44,604 bases of DNA from Bdellovibrio sp. ZAP7. Its GTDB lineage: Bacteria; Bdellovibrionota_B; Oligoflexia; Oligoflexales; RGVZ01. Location of the stretch: the NCBI GenBank assembly GCA_945900755.1, contig CAMDKS010000025.1, positions 1-44,604 on the forward strand. The letters run 5' to 3'. Below the pieces are notes generated by a model. That model made no database searches, was not told where the DNA came from, and worked only from the letters and a program-made list of their open reading frames with translations. Shown piece by piece: positions 17,802-26,156 of this stretch. The number at the start of each line of letters is the position of its first letter. Positions within the stretch are counted from its first letter, which is position 1. The position numbers and the translations under genes were made by a program.

Positions 17802-18296
17802 TTAAGAACCTAACACACGCTTTTCCTTCGCACAATGAACAAGCTGCGATTGAATCACGCGAATAAATTCTGTGGGATCCAGTCCAACAATTAAGCCTCG
17901 CCCTCCCCCATTGATATACATTTTAGGCAGGCGAAGAATGCTTCCTTCCATAAAAATAGGCATGTCTATTTTTAGCGCAAATGGATTTGTCGCACCGATA
18001 GGCCAGCCGCTAAAATTTGTCGCAGCCTCGGGCGAGCATGACCATATCTTCGACATCGAAAGCTCGACGGCTAATCGCTTCGTATCCACATTCAAGTCAC
18101 CATGCATCAAGACCACCAGGGGGCCAGATTCTTTATTTTCAAAGACTAGAGTTTTTATGATGGCGTGCTCGTCGAGGCCTAGAATTGCACTTGATCTCAG
18201 CGTACCACCGCCCTCAAGATACTCAAATCTATGAACAGTAAACTCGACATTTTGGGAACTGAGGCGAGCCATACCCTTGGACAGTTCTTCAACCAT
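17802..18296 (-). CDS. YbaK/EbsC-family aminoacyl-tRNA deacylase-like protein
   Basis: 164 residues matching the YbaK/ProX editing fold: SSAILGLDEHAIIKTLVFENKE near the start, VVLMHGDLNVDTKRLA, then the TNFSGWPIGATNPFAL segment (the GxxxGxxxPF-like loop lining the active site) and the closing KMYINGGGRGLIVGLDPTEF. Members hydrolyse mischarged tRNAs such as Cys-tRNAPro or Ala-tRNAPro; which substrate applies here cannot be read off. Ribosome site GAGG before ATG 18296, only 7 bases after the upstream gene, so it belongs to the htrA-like/secDF run. Confidence 0.85.
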   Translation of the reverse strand: MVEELSKGMARLSSQNVEFTVHRFEYLEGGGTLRSSAILGLDEHAIIKTLVFENKESGPLVVLMHGDLNVDTKRLAVELSMSKIWSCSPEAATNFSGWPIGATNPFALKIDMPIFMEGSILRLPKMYINGGGRGLIVGLDPTEFIRVIQSQLVHCAKEKRVLGS

Positions 18297-18303
18297 AACA
18301 ACC

Positions 18304-19821
18304 TCAAAGCCTGCTAAAAAAACTGCTTGTATTCGTCACCGCGTAGGTGCTGCCGATGCGCTTGTGAGCATCCGATGTGCCCTTGTAAGGCAATACAATT
18401 TGTGTCCCGTCTAAAAAATCAAACTGTGCGTACTCGACGCCTGCTCGCAGGATGCCAGGAAGATTTAATTGGGTCTTTAAGCCTTCAATCGACGTAACAG
18501 GCAAACCATTCACGGAACTAAGAACAAGATTCGATAGTTTCTGATAGCCAGCATTAAATTCATCGCCAAGGACGTTTGACATGACCAGTTTGCGCTCTCT
18601 CTTCAGTGAAGGCAAATTTAAATATGTGTAAAAAAACAGCAAATCTTGCGGCGACGCCTGCCGCCAGTCACGCCCAAAAACCATTAGGTAGTCGACACTC
18701 AGCTCCCTAAATACTAAGCCTCCAAAAATAACGTGGGGCACTCCACCCTCGTTTGTGGCTCCAGGAACCAATGAATCTTGGCCTGAAAATCGAATCAAAT
18801 TTCTTTTGCACTCTTTCGCAATATGGTTCCGCTTAAAATGAATGGTCAGGGGTGATCCGCTGTATTTTTCAGCGATGTAGTGCCGCATCGGCACCGGCCC
18901 CCACATTGGATGCCGGTAAAAACCTCTGTGATCTATCGCCACAGAATCAAAAGCCGTCAAGACATCGTCGTCCTTCATACAGTCAGCAAACGGACTTGTA
19001 TCAAAAATTCTAGAGACTCTAAGAGCCCCCTTCCCTTCTGCAATGCCAAGTAACTTTCGATGCCAAGGACTTCGAACAGGAACAAAAGAAACCCCCATTG
19101 ACGGAAATCCTCGGTACAATGCTGGAGTCAAATTATCCCCCAAGAAGTGTTTGATAACACTCGCAGCTATAACTTGCGGTTGAGATTCTAAGACGCCAAC
19201 ACACAGCCCCACAAGCAGCCCATTACGAACGATTGGGTCAGATTTACACGTTGAACGGACCTGCCCACCGAGGTTGTAGATCGGTAGAGAAATGCCTCCA
19301 ATTGAAGACTCGCGCAGCCCTATTTCCAGAGTTCGTAAGGAAATACGTTGAAGTTGTCTTTCGTTTTCTATGGCAATCAAGAAGACGTCGGCCCCCAAAG
19401 GAACATCTTGCCCGATATTCATAATTTTGACGTTCCCAAGTCGGTGCCCCTTCACCGGAGCAAGAATGGCCAGATTCGCTTCGTAATCAGCAAAGACAAT
19501 TTCCATCGGAATTTTTTCAACGTCGTCTACCCTTTGGGCCTGAATGTAAACAGCTCGCGAAACAAGAGACGCCTGCGTCAAGACTCGATTCTCGGAAATG
19601 ACCACACCTGCATTCCCTGAGATGTCCGTATTTTGCAAAGCCCACGGAGACTCCGGATCAGGGGCCGCTCGAGTAACAGTTAAATGTAAAACGCTCGATT
19701 CATACCTTGATGAGTCTTTGTTATCTGTGGATCCAATGGCAGGAAGCTCCACAGTAAGTACAGTTAAGAGGGCAAGAATCTTAAATCTGACTAGCATGCC
19801 ATATAATTTATCTGGCTTCAT
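18304..19821 (-). CDS. HtrA-like protein lacking the catalytic triad (pseudoprotease)
   Basis: 505 residues, same size and layout as the neighbouring protease: signal-anchor N-terminus (ILALLTVLTVELPAIG), trypsin-like domain, PDZ-like parts and the shared C-terminal block (VIFGGLVFRELS matches GGIVFTAL next door). By alignment by eye the three catalytic positions are gone: TNAHVV is replaced by TQASLVS (Ser85 for His), DVDLAIL by EANLAIL (Asn116 for Asp), and GNSGGP is lost (STCKSDPIV region). The frame is intact over 1.5 kb, so it is kept for a non-catalytic role such as substrate binding or regulation of its partner. Its ATG overlaps the protease stop as ATGA. Confidence 0.8.
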   Translation of the reverse strand: MKPDKLYGMLVRFKILALLTVLTVELPAIGSTDNKDSSRYESSVLHLTVTRAAPDPESPWALQNTDISGNAGVVISENRVLTQASLVSRAVYIQAQRVDDVEKIPMEIVFADYEANLAILAPVKGHRLGNVKIMNIGQDVPLGADVFLIAIENERQLQRISLRTLEIGLRESSIGGISLPIYNLGGQVRSTCKSDPIVRNGLLVGLCVGVLESQPQVIAASVIKHFLGDNLTPALYRGFPSMGVSFVPVRSPWHRKLLGIAEGKGALRVSRIFDTSPFADCMKDDDVLTAFDSVAIDHRGFYRHPMWGPVPMRHYIAEKYSGSPLTIHFKRNHIAKECKRNLIRFSGQDSLVPGATNEGGVPHVIFGGLVFRELSVDYLMVFGRDWRQASPQDLLFFYTYLNLPSLKRERKLVMSNVLGDEFNAGYQKLSNLVLSSVNGLPVTSIEGLKTQLNLPGILRAGVEYAQFDFLDGTQIVLPYKGTSDAHKRIGSTYAVTNTSSFFSRL

Positions 19822-21353
19822 CGCTTAACCTCCCTGGTTATAGCACCGTCGATCGAATACGGCTCCAGCCAAAATTGCTGTGACACGCCGTATCTTCGGT
19901 TATTTTCTTCATCAGCTGCCCTCAGATCTTTTGCATTAAGAAGCCAGGGCTCTTGACTAAATAAAAAATCAAGCCTCAAAGTCTCTTCTTTCAAACTGTG
20001 CAAGGCATCGTGCAACATCTTGACGCTTGTGACCTTTTCTCCATTAATTTTGTCGACCACTGGACTCGAAATTTCCAAGAAACTATTGTTCGTGTTCACA
20101 AGAATATCACTAATAATCACTAACTCTTCAATTTGGTCGCGCTGTCCAGTCAATTCAAAATCAAATGGATTTGACAAAAGATATCTCATGAGCAGCGGCG
20201 CTCTTTTCTCCCACGAATCCCCCCACAGCTCCATGACCGAACGTGTTAGGGCGGTAAACACTATGCCTCCAAAGACTGTAAATCTAGGTCTTTTAGGGTA
20301 AATTAAACCTGAATATTGATGAGCTTTCCCGACTCCGGCGATCACCGTTAATTCACGGATCGCCCCATCTCTCAATACCTCAAAACGAACTCTATCGCCA
20401 ATGAGTCGAAGGTCATAAAGGGCTTCAAAGTTAACCCTCTCGCCCTCGAAATCCACCTTTCCGTCCACGCCAATACTTTTACCGGAGATCGCCATCAATA
20501 CATCTCCACGCTGCACAATCCCCTTGGCAGGCGACCACTCTTGCACTCTTGAAATAAGAACCCCGCGGTGGTCGTTCTTTGGAACTTGATAAAATAGTGC
20601 CGAGGCGGCGTTGTTCAACACAGTCGCTTGAGTCTCTACTCCCCAATCGGGAACACCGTCATATTTTCCATCACTGCAATCGGTCAAAAATCTCTGGACT
20701 ACAGGAACAGGAATAATGAATCCTGCATTCTGAGCTCTCGTCAACGCCTGAAAGGCTACACCTACGACATTTCGCCCCTGAAAAACGGGCCCGCCACTAT
20801 TCCCAGGATTGATGGCCGAGTCCACTTGGACGAGCAGGTGATCATCGACTTCCGTGTGCACGTACGTTTGATAGCTAATCCGGTTTACAACCCCATCGGT
20901 CATCGAAACCTGATCACCACCCATCGGATATCCGACCGTTGTCACTGGGGACCGTAACCGTGGAACACTTCCTAACACCAGAGCTTCGACGCCCTTTAGG
21001 TAAGAGGGATCTTCGACCCCCAAAATCGCCAAATCGACATCGTGGCCAATATATTGGACATAGGCGATCATTTGACCGGCATCCCCATCTCGTCGAACGG
21101 TGATGGAACTCGCGTTGGCCACCACATGGGCATTCGTCAGAATGCGTCCTTGACCAATATAGAAGCCTGTGCCCGAAGACATGTTTGGAGCCTGAAGGCG
21201 CCAAGGATTAACGAAGTTTAGGTCTTGGCTGATTGTTTCAATACGAAACACAGACCGCCTGAGGGCCAATGGATTGGCTGTGCTGACCATTGAGGTCAAG
21301 GCTCCAAACAATACGACCGCAAAAGACAATATTCGCACAACGCGACGAGTCAT
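19818..21353 (-). CDS. HtrA/Deg-family periplasmic serine protease
   Basis: 511 residues with an N-terminal signal (ILSFAVVLFGALTSMVSTA). The trypsin-like domain has a full triad: His76 in ILTNAHVV, Asp107 in HDVDLAIL and Ser186 in NPGNSGGPV. PDZ-like regions follow (about 260-345, then a second toward the C-terminus), with an extended C-terminal part (GGIVFTALTRSVMELWG) recalling plant-type Deg9/Deg2 and related bacterial proteases rather than DegP itself. Its role would be protein quality control in the periplasm. A strong GGAGGAG site precedes ATG 21353. It heads the run dead paralogue, YbaK-type protein, SecDF. Confidence 0.9.
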   Translation of the reverse strand: MTRRVVRILSFAVVLFGALTSMVSTANPLALRRSVFRIETISQDLNFVNPWRLQAPNMSSGTGFYIGQGRILTNAHVVANASSITVRRDGDAGQMIAYVQYIGHDVDLAILGVEDPSYLKGVEALVLGSVPRLRSPVTTVGYPMGGDQVSMTDGVVNRISYQTYVHTEVDDHLLVQVDSAINPGNSGGPVFQGRNVVGVAFQALTRAQNAGFIIPVPVVQRFLTDCSDGKYDGVPDWGVETQATVLNNAASALFYQVPKNDHRGVLISRVQEWSPAKGIVQRGDVLMAISGKSIGVDGKVDFEGERVNFEALYDLRLIGDRVRFEVLRDGAIRELTVIAGVGKAHQYSGLIYPKRPRFTVFGGIVFTALTRSVMELWGDSWEKRAPLLMRYLLSNPFDFELTGQRDQIEELVIISDILVNTNNSFLEISSPVVDKINGEKVTSVKMLHDALHSLKEETLRLDFLFSQEPWLLNAKDLRAADEENNRRYGVSQQFWLEPYSIDGAITREVKR

Positions 21354-21636
21354 GGCTCCTCCGAAATTCCTAGCGTCAAGTAATTTACTGTTAATACTAT
21401 CCTTTTTTTTTCACGAGCATTCAACAGATGAATCTGTGATGAAATATATATCACTTGGTTTGGGACCGGAAATCGGCTGGCCATGGACATGTAATCCAAG
21501 CACAATCGTTGGTAAAGGAACGATAATGTGAAGAATTCTAACGTTACGATACTAAAAATCGTAGACATCCCTAATTAGTTTCTGGTAGAACCTGAATTCG
21601 TTAAATGACCGCTTACTGGATTTTGAGGAGAATGAC

Positions 21637-21801
21637 ATGGCACGAGCAGGCACCCGAGAACTTATCCGTCTTGTTTCCACTGGTGGAACAGGCTATTTTT
21701 ATACGACAAACAAGAAAAAGGGCAAAGATAAGCTCGAACTTAAAAAGTACGATCCAAGACTACGTAAGCACGTGGTCTTCAAAGAAGCCAAAATCAAGTA
21801 A
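21637..21801 (+). CDS. rpmG: 50S ribosomal protein L33
   Basis: 54 residues beginning [17 protein letters not shown] and ending FKEAKIK, read directly from the sequence. YFYTTNKKK and [18 protein letters not shown] are L33 hallmarks. It is the Cys-free form (no zinc-binding CxxC pairs), so it does not depend on zinc. A GAGGAG ribosome site sits before ATG 21637. It stands alone, without the usual secE/nusG or rpmB neighbours, and is followed by its own terminator. Confidence 0.96.
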   Translation: MARAGTRELIRLVSTGGTGYFYTTNKKKGKDKLELKKYDPRLRKHVVFKEAKIK

Positions 21802-21825
21802 TTGATTCCTTGGCCTCAAGTAAAT

Positions 21826-21861
21826 ACCGCATCCATGACCGCATCCATGACCGCATCCATG
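21826..21861 (+). repeat. Three 12-bp tandem repeats abutting the rpmG terminator
   Basis: ACCGCATCCATG is present three times in perfect tandem, and the first eight bases of a fourth unit form the left arm of the terminator stem. It looks like replication slippage that multiplied the terminator arm. Confidence 0.9.
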
Positions 21862-21887
21862 ACCGCATCAATTGATGCGGTTTTTTT
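21862..21887 (+). terminator. rpmG terminator
   Basis: CCGCATCAATTGATGCGG is a perfect 18-base palindrome (21863-21880) followed by seven T. The upstream tandem copies of the left arm could compete for pairing with the right arm, giving alternative stems with larger loops. Confidence 0.9.
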
Positions 21888-21890
21888 CGT

Positions 21891-22991
21891 TTAAAACGGA
21901 AGCAAAAATTCTTCCACCACCCGCTTGCACGAACGACATCGTCCATCGGGAGCGGGATTACCAACGGCATGGCACAGGGAGCATTTCCAAATATTCCCTT
22001 CCACCATAAAATACAATTCTTGGAGAACTGGATGGGCCTCCAGCCACCGCCCGAGGTCGTGCTCCAATATATCGTTAGCGATTTTGTATACTCCCCCTAA
22101 CGACAATCGCTCGCGGCGAGGCACTTTGAACATACCCGCCATCAGTTTTACGACTTCAGAGGGAACATCTTCAAGGGCTTCTTTGGCGTAATTGCCACTC
22201 GTTGCGGAGTCATAATAAGCCTTAAAATTTTCAGCCGGGAAGGCGTGCTCACCGGTAATCATTCGATAAAACAAAGTACCAATGGCCCAAATATCATGTT
22301 TACTGTCGACATCAGCAGGATCCGCCAAAAATTCTGGCGACCAAGCGCTGACCGCGCCACAATGACGAAATCGATCCTCTTGCCAACTGCTTTGCGGTGT
22401 GGAAAGCCAGTTGCGAGACGTGCCGAAATCTAGGATGCGAATACCCGGGTCTCGTTCCATCACAAGACTTTCAGTCGCCAGCACCGTCGGCGTAACAATC
22501 ATAATGTTTCCGGCGTGAAGGTCCCGATGAATCTCTGCAAAACCTGCCGCCGGCAATAGTGCCGTCGCAATCCGACGCAAATAATCCAACGCAATATTGG
22601 TATCCCACGGCGCAGGGCTCGCTTCGAATTTAGAAAGGAAGCTTTCCCCTTCAACATACTCCATCATAAAATAATGTACGGGATAAACATCCGAGCTACG
22701 CACGGAGGTTAAGGCTTTTACGATCGTATGCCCGCCAGTATGTTTACGCATCATGAGCAGGGTCTCAGCCTCCCGTCGAAACGCCTCCAAGTCTAGTTGC
22801 CAACGGGGGGCGATCAGAAATTTTACAACGACTTTTTCGGGCCGCTCGGCCCCCTTACTTCCAAAAACACCAGCCGTTGGCTCAATAGATTCATACAACG
22901 CCACGGCGGCCATCTCACCACCCGAAAGAGTACGCAGATATCTGAACCCTTCGAGCTCATGGAGATTTAATTGTTTGAGAAATTTTTCCAT
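21891..22991 (-). CDS. Ser/Thr protein kinase with C-terminal zinc ribbon
   Basis: 366 residues. Eukaryotic-like kinase core: Lys57 in VVVKFLI, Glu in EAFRREAETLL (C helix), catalytic HRDLHAGN (Asp157, Asn162), LDFGTSR (Asp188), activation end SPEFL in place of APE, and DIWAIGTLFYRMITG. The glycine loop is weak (TLSGGEMAAVAL). After the kinase domain a short C-terminal part has CSLC and CRSC, four Cys that probably bind zinc. There is no membrane segment, so it is cytoplasmic, unlike PknB-type receptors. It stands alone, with no adjacent phosphatase or FHA protein. Confidence 0.88.
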   Translation of the reverse strand: MEKFLKQLNLHELEGFRYLRTLSGGEMAAVALYESIEPTAGVFGSKGAERPEKVVVKFLIAPRWQLDLEAFRREAETLLMMRKHTGGHTIVKALTSVRSSDVYPVHYFMMEYVEGESFLSKFEASPAPWDTNIALDYLRRIATALLPAAGFAEIHRDLHAGNIMIVTPTVLATESLVMERDPGIRILDFGTSRNWLSTPQSSWQEDRFRHCGAVSAWSPEFLADPADVDSKHDIWAIGTLFYRMITGEHAFPAENFKAYYDSATSGNYAKEALEDVPSEVVKLMAGMFKVPRRERLSLGGVYKIANDILEHDLGRWLEAHPVLQELYFMVEGNIWKCSLCHAVGNPAPDGRCRSCKRVVEEFLLPF

Positions 22992-23104
22992 TCTGACATT
23001 TTAGCACAAAACAGTGGTCAGGACTATGTTCAACCTTGGCGTTCATGATTGCGTATAGTAGTCGGCTGGTCCAAGCTTCTGATTCCCTTGATTAATGCGG
23101 CACT

Positions 23105-23195
23105 ACACGCCAAATCTAAAAACACACTTGCGATTTGGCGGATAATAATATTTATATTCCGCCAAATCTCTATTGAATGTCGAGATTTGGCGTGT
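23105..23195. promoter_or_regulatory. Nested inverted repeats upstream of an ATPase-nuclease gene
   Basis: Four copies of the core CGCCAAATC in alternating orientation. The outer pair (23105-23117 and 23183-23195) is a perfect 13-bp match, ACACGCCAAATCT against its complement. The inner pair (23132-23142 and 23158-23168) matches over 11 bp. The set lies 38 bases before the ATG at 23233, where an operator or structured leader would act. Confidence 0.7.
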
Positions 23196-23232
23196 TATAG
23201 TAAATGAACCAAACTCACAGAGGCCTAAAATT

Positions 23233-24726
23233 ATGGCAAAAAACGCTCCAAAGCTAGTCGGTCGACACGCAGAAAAAAAGCGTTTACATGACCTTGTTTT
23301 GTCTAAACGAGCTGAATTTATTGCCCTTTATGGACGTCGCCGTATTGGCAAAACCTTCCTTGTGGAGCAGCACCTTGGGGGGCTGTCTCAAACCTTTATT
23401 CATATTACAGGACAAATTGATGCCGATCGCACTCGTCAATTAGAGATATTTCAAACAGAGATCGAAAAAAAACTGTTTGATCAAAAACGCCTGCCGCATT
23501 TCTTAACTTGGAATGTCGCTTTTCAGCAGCTGATTAGCGGGTTAAAACGGAGGATTTCCGAGAGTCCAAAAGGAATTATTACTGTTTTTTTAGATGAGAT
23601 TCCGTGGTTGTCGACCCAAAAATCAGGATTACTTTCCGCTTTAGACCACGCATGGAACACCGAGCTGCGTCACATTTCCAATTTGAAATTAGTAGTTTGC
23701 GGAAGTGCCGCAGCGTGGATGATCAAGAATATCGTTAACGCCAAAGGAGGACTTCACAACCGCCTCACGGCGTCGATGCGTTTGGCACCGTTTAATTTGC
23801 AAGAGACTGAGGAATATCTGCATGCTCGAGGTATTAAACTTTCAAGACGAGAGATCATCACTTTGTACATGGCATTTGGCGGGGTGGCGTACTATCTGGA
23901 TTTTGTGAGACGCGGCCAATCAGCGTCACAGGCGATTGGAACAACGTGCTTTGGAAGTGGCGAACTAAGTTCTGAATTTGATAGACTTTTTACGTCACTT
24001 TTTGGTGACTCTGGGGATCACCTCAAAATAATTCGAATTCTCGCTAGACGCAGAGAAGGATTGACAAGGGATTTTATTGTAAATGCCATGAACACCTCAT
24101 CCGGAGGCCAACTAAGTTTACGCCTTCATGAATTGATCGAAGCAGGTTTCATCGATTTAATTGTACCCCTTGGCAGAAAAATAAAAGACGCACAGTACCG
24201 CATCATTGATGAGTTCGTATGGTTTGCTTTATCATGGATTGAAAAAGCACCCCGCGGTGCCATGATTCCTCGCGATATCGAAAACTACTGGACTGCAGAA
24301 TCCTCAACTCCATCCTACCGAAGCTGGGCTGGATATGCTTTTGAAAATCTATGTTTTAAACATCAATTAGAGATTCGCCGAGCTCTTGGCATTGCTGGAA
24401 TTGCAACCAAGGTCGGGTCTTGGCGCAATCATCCTAAAAGCAAAAAGGAAAAAGGGGTACAAATTGATTTAGTATTTGCTCGTGCAGATAGGTGCTTTAC
24501 TATCTGTGAAATAAAATATTACGACGTAAGCTTTCGAATAGAAAAATTTTACGCAGAAGCTCTAAGGAGAAAACGTGCGGAGTTCGTAAAAGAACTTGCT
24601 AAGAACAAGCATGTTTTTACTGCTATGATATGTGCACATGGAATTGATCCAAACGAATACTCCAGGGAACTCATTGATCACATCGTAACTGGAGATGCTT
24701 TCTTTATGGCAAAAAACGTATGGTGA
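23233..24726 (+). CDS. AAA ATPase with C-terminal PD-(D/E)XK-like (DUF234) domain
   Basis: 497 residues from ATG 23233, preferred over the TTG at 23173 because AGAGG precedes it and the extra 20 residues are encoded by the inverted-repeat region. The ATPase_2-type domain has Walker A GRRRIGKT (34-41) and Walker B VFLDEIPW (Asp121, Glu122). A winged-helix segment follows, then a DUF234-like C-terminus with the nuclease signature: Glu in YAFENL, Asp412 in QIDLVF, and Glu426-x-Lys428 in CEIKY. Family members are widespread in archaea and bacteria but their job is unknown; a nucleic-acid or defence role is only inference. Single gene, convergent with rdgB. Confidence 0.85.
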   Translation: MAKNAPKLVGRHAEKKRLHDLVLSKRAEFIALYGRRRIGKTFLVEQHLGGLSQTFIHITGQIDADRTRQLEIFQTEIEKKLFDQKRLPHFLTWNVAFQQLISGLKRRISESPKGIITVFLDEIPWLSTQKSGLLSALDHAWNTELRHISNLKLVVCGSAAAWMIKNIVNAKGGLHNRLTASMRLAPFNLQETEEYLHARGIKLSRREIITLYMAFGGVAYYLDFVRRGQSASQAIGTTCFGSGELSSEFDRLFTSLFGDSGDHLKIIRILARRREGLTRDFIVNAMNTSSGGQLSLRLHELIEAGFIDLIVPLGRKIKDAQYRIIDEFVWFALSWIEKAPRGAMIPRDIENYWTAESSTPSYRSWAGYAFENLCFKHQLEIRRALGIAGIATKVGSWRNHPKSKKEKGVQIDLVFARADRCFTICEIKYYDVSFRIEKFYAEALRRKRAEFVKELAKNKHVFTAMICAHGIDPNEYSRELIDHIVTGDAFFMAKNVW

Positions 24727-24775
24727 TTGGCGCGACCTCGTTTTCAAGGCGGTCGGCAGTCTGTTGCTACTACAC

Positions 24776-25390
24776 CTAATCCTCTCTCAAACCGAAGGCC
24801 TTCATGGCTTGGCCACGGTGAGAAATAGCATTCTTCTCAGACTCGGACATTTCTGCCATCGCAGTATCAGATGTGCCCACCATAAAAATGGGATCATAGC
24901 CAAAGCCCCCAGCACCGTGACGAACCGTCGCAATGCGACCAAAGCAAAGGCCTTCGAATTGAGACACCTTTGAAGCCTCATCTTGAAATAATATAAGACA
25001 ATAAAAATGCGCCCCTCGGCGAGAGCTTGGCACGTCCTTTAAGACTGAAAGCAAGTGATCAATGTTGCGAGTGTGATCGCCCTCAACCCCGCCAAAGCTA
25101 CTGGAGTTAACACCTGGTAGCCCCCCCAATTCATCCACACATAGTCCGCTATCGTCGGCAAGAATACAGCCCTTGGTGTACGGCCGAAGGGCCGCTATTT
25201 TAATGCGAGCATTCTCAAGAAATGTTGTGCCCGTTTCATCCCACCCTACGTTTGGAGCAACCTCGGAGGCCCCCTTAACGATCCAAGATGATCCGAGCAT
25301 CGCTCTGATCTCCATTAATTTATGCCGATTATTCGAAGCGACAACTAACTCCTTGACCTTACCTTTGCTAACCGTCGAATCGTGGCTCAT
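24776..25390 (-). CDS. rdgB: dITP/XTP pyrophosphatase (RdgB/HAM1)
   Basis: 204 residues. It hydrolyses non-canonical purine nucleoside triphosphates (dITP, XTP) to monophosphates, keeping them out of DNA and RNA. Marks: substrate motif VVASNNRHKLMEI near the N-terminus, ADDSGLCVDELGGLPGV, FGYDPIF and the closing AEMSESEKNAISHRGQA. The start overlaps the TetR stop as ATGA, placing it last in a hydroxylase-TetR-rdgB run. XTP handling sits a short distance from a xanthine dehydrogenase operon, but on the other strand, so a link is speculative. Confidence 0.95.
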   Translation of the reverse strand: MSHDSTVSKGKVKELVVASNNRHKLMEIRAMLGSSWIVKGASEVAPNVGWDETGTTFLENARIKIAALRPYTKGCILADDSGLCVDELGGLPGVNSSSFGGVEGDHTRNIDHLLSVLKDVPSSRRGAHFYCLILFQDEASKVSQFEGLCFGRIATVRHGAGGFGYDPIFMVGTSDTAMAEMSESEKNAISHRGQAMKAFGLRED

Positions 25391-26133
25391 GGCTTCGTTC
25401 CTCCATCTTTGCCCGACGAACGAGTAAGCATGTTAAAATTTAGGAGACTAAGATTTGGTAAAAAAGTGGCTACAAAATGGTCCAAATGAAGGTCTAGCCT
25501 TTTCTTCACCTGCTCAAGATCAATTTTTTCACCACTAAACGCGACCTCGGTCCGCAGCGTTTGAATCGGCCCAAGAAACTGGCCAACAAACCACACAGGA
25601 TCTGCCTTTATCGCAATTTTGAAAAGGATGAGCCAGCGTGCGATTTCAGTCAATTTTTCGCGCATCGGAGTCTGAATTTCCGCAAGCGATAGTGAAGGCT
25701 CAACATTACTTTTCAGGTTTTCCATTAAGAGAAACCGAAAAAATTTGTGCTCCGAAGGTTCAAACCAGCGTGCCGCCACGTTGTGAAGTCGATCGCGAGC
25801 AAACTCTCGAGGACTAGTTAGCAATTGCTTGAGGTCAACTTTCTCAAGGGCGCTGAACAAGGCTCGCGGCCCGTGAATCTCAAATAATTGTCCGCGAATA
25901 TCCGCTTTACTTTTAAAGTGCCCGTACAAGGCCGGATCTCGCACCCCGACACGGGCTGCAATCTGTCGAACTGTGGTTGCCTCATAGCCCACGGTCGAAA
26001 ATAGATCGAGAGCCGCCGCCAAAATGAGAGTTCGGCTATCCTTGCCCTCTACTTTTGGGGGACGCCCCAGGCGCCGCACCGAAGTAGTGGTAGCGGCGGC
26101 GGCGGATTTTTTTTTACGCTTACTCAGATCCAT
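25387..26133 (-). CDS. TetR-family transcriptional regulator
   Basis: 248 residues. A basic, Ala-rich leader (KRKKKSAAAA) and a GRPP box precede the typical TetR HTH at about 40-85: LILAAALDLFSTVGYEATTVRQIAARVGVRDPALYGHFKSK. The C-terminal ligand domain is not diagnostic. It follows the membrane hydroxylase gene by 23 bases and overlaps rdgB. The perfect palindrome upstream of the hydroxylase (27144-27169) is the likely operator, giving autoregulation; the effector is probably a lipid or other hydrophobic compound. Confidence 0.88.
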   Translation of the reverse strand: MDLSKRKKKSAAAATTTSVRRLGRPPKVEGKDSRTLILAAALDLFSTVGYEATTVRQIAARVGVRDPALYGHFKSKADIRGQLFEIHGPRALFSALEKVDLKQLLTSPREFARDRLHNVAARWFEPSEHKFFRFLLMENLKSNVEPSLSLAEIQTPMREKLTEIARWLILFKIAIKADPVWFVGQFLGPIQTLRTEVAFSGEKIDLEQVKKRLDLHLDHFVATFLPNLSLLNFNMLTRSSGKDGGTKP

Positions 26134-26156
26134 AATATCCTAATATTTTTTAAAAT

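Noticed and set aside
21437..21529. A 30-codon ORF (MKYISLGLGPEIGW...) upstream of rpmG
   Set aside because: No ribosome site, no similarity; best taken as chance in the leader region.
24727..24775. Possible terminator between the ATPase-nuclease gene and rdgB
   Set aside because: No stable stem or T run is visible in these 49 bases.
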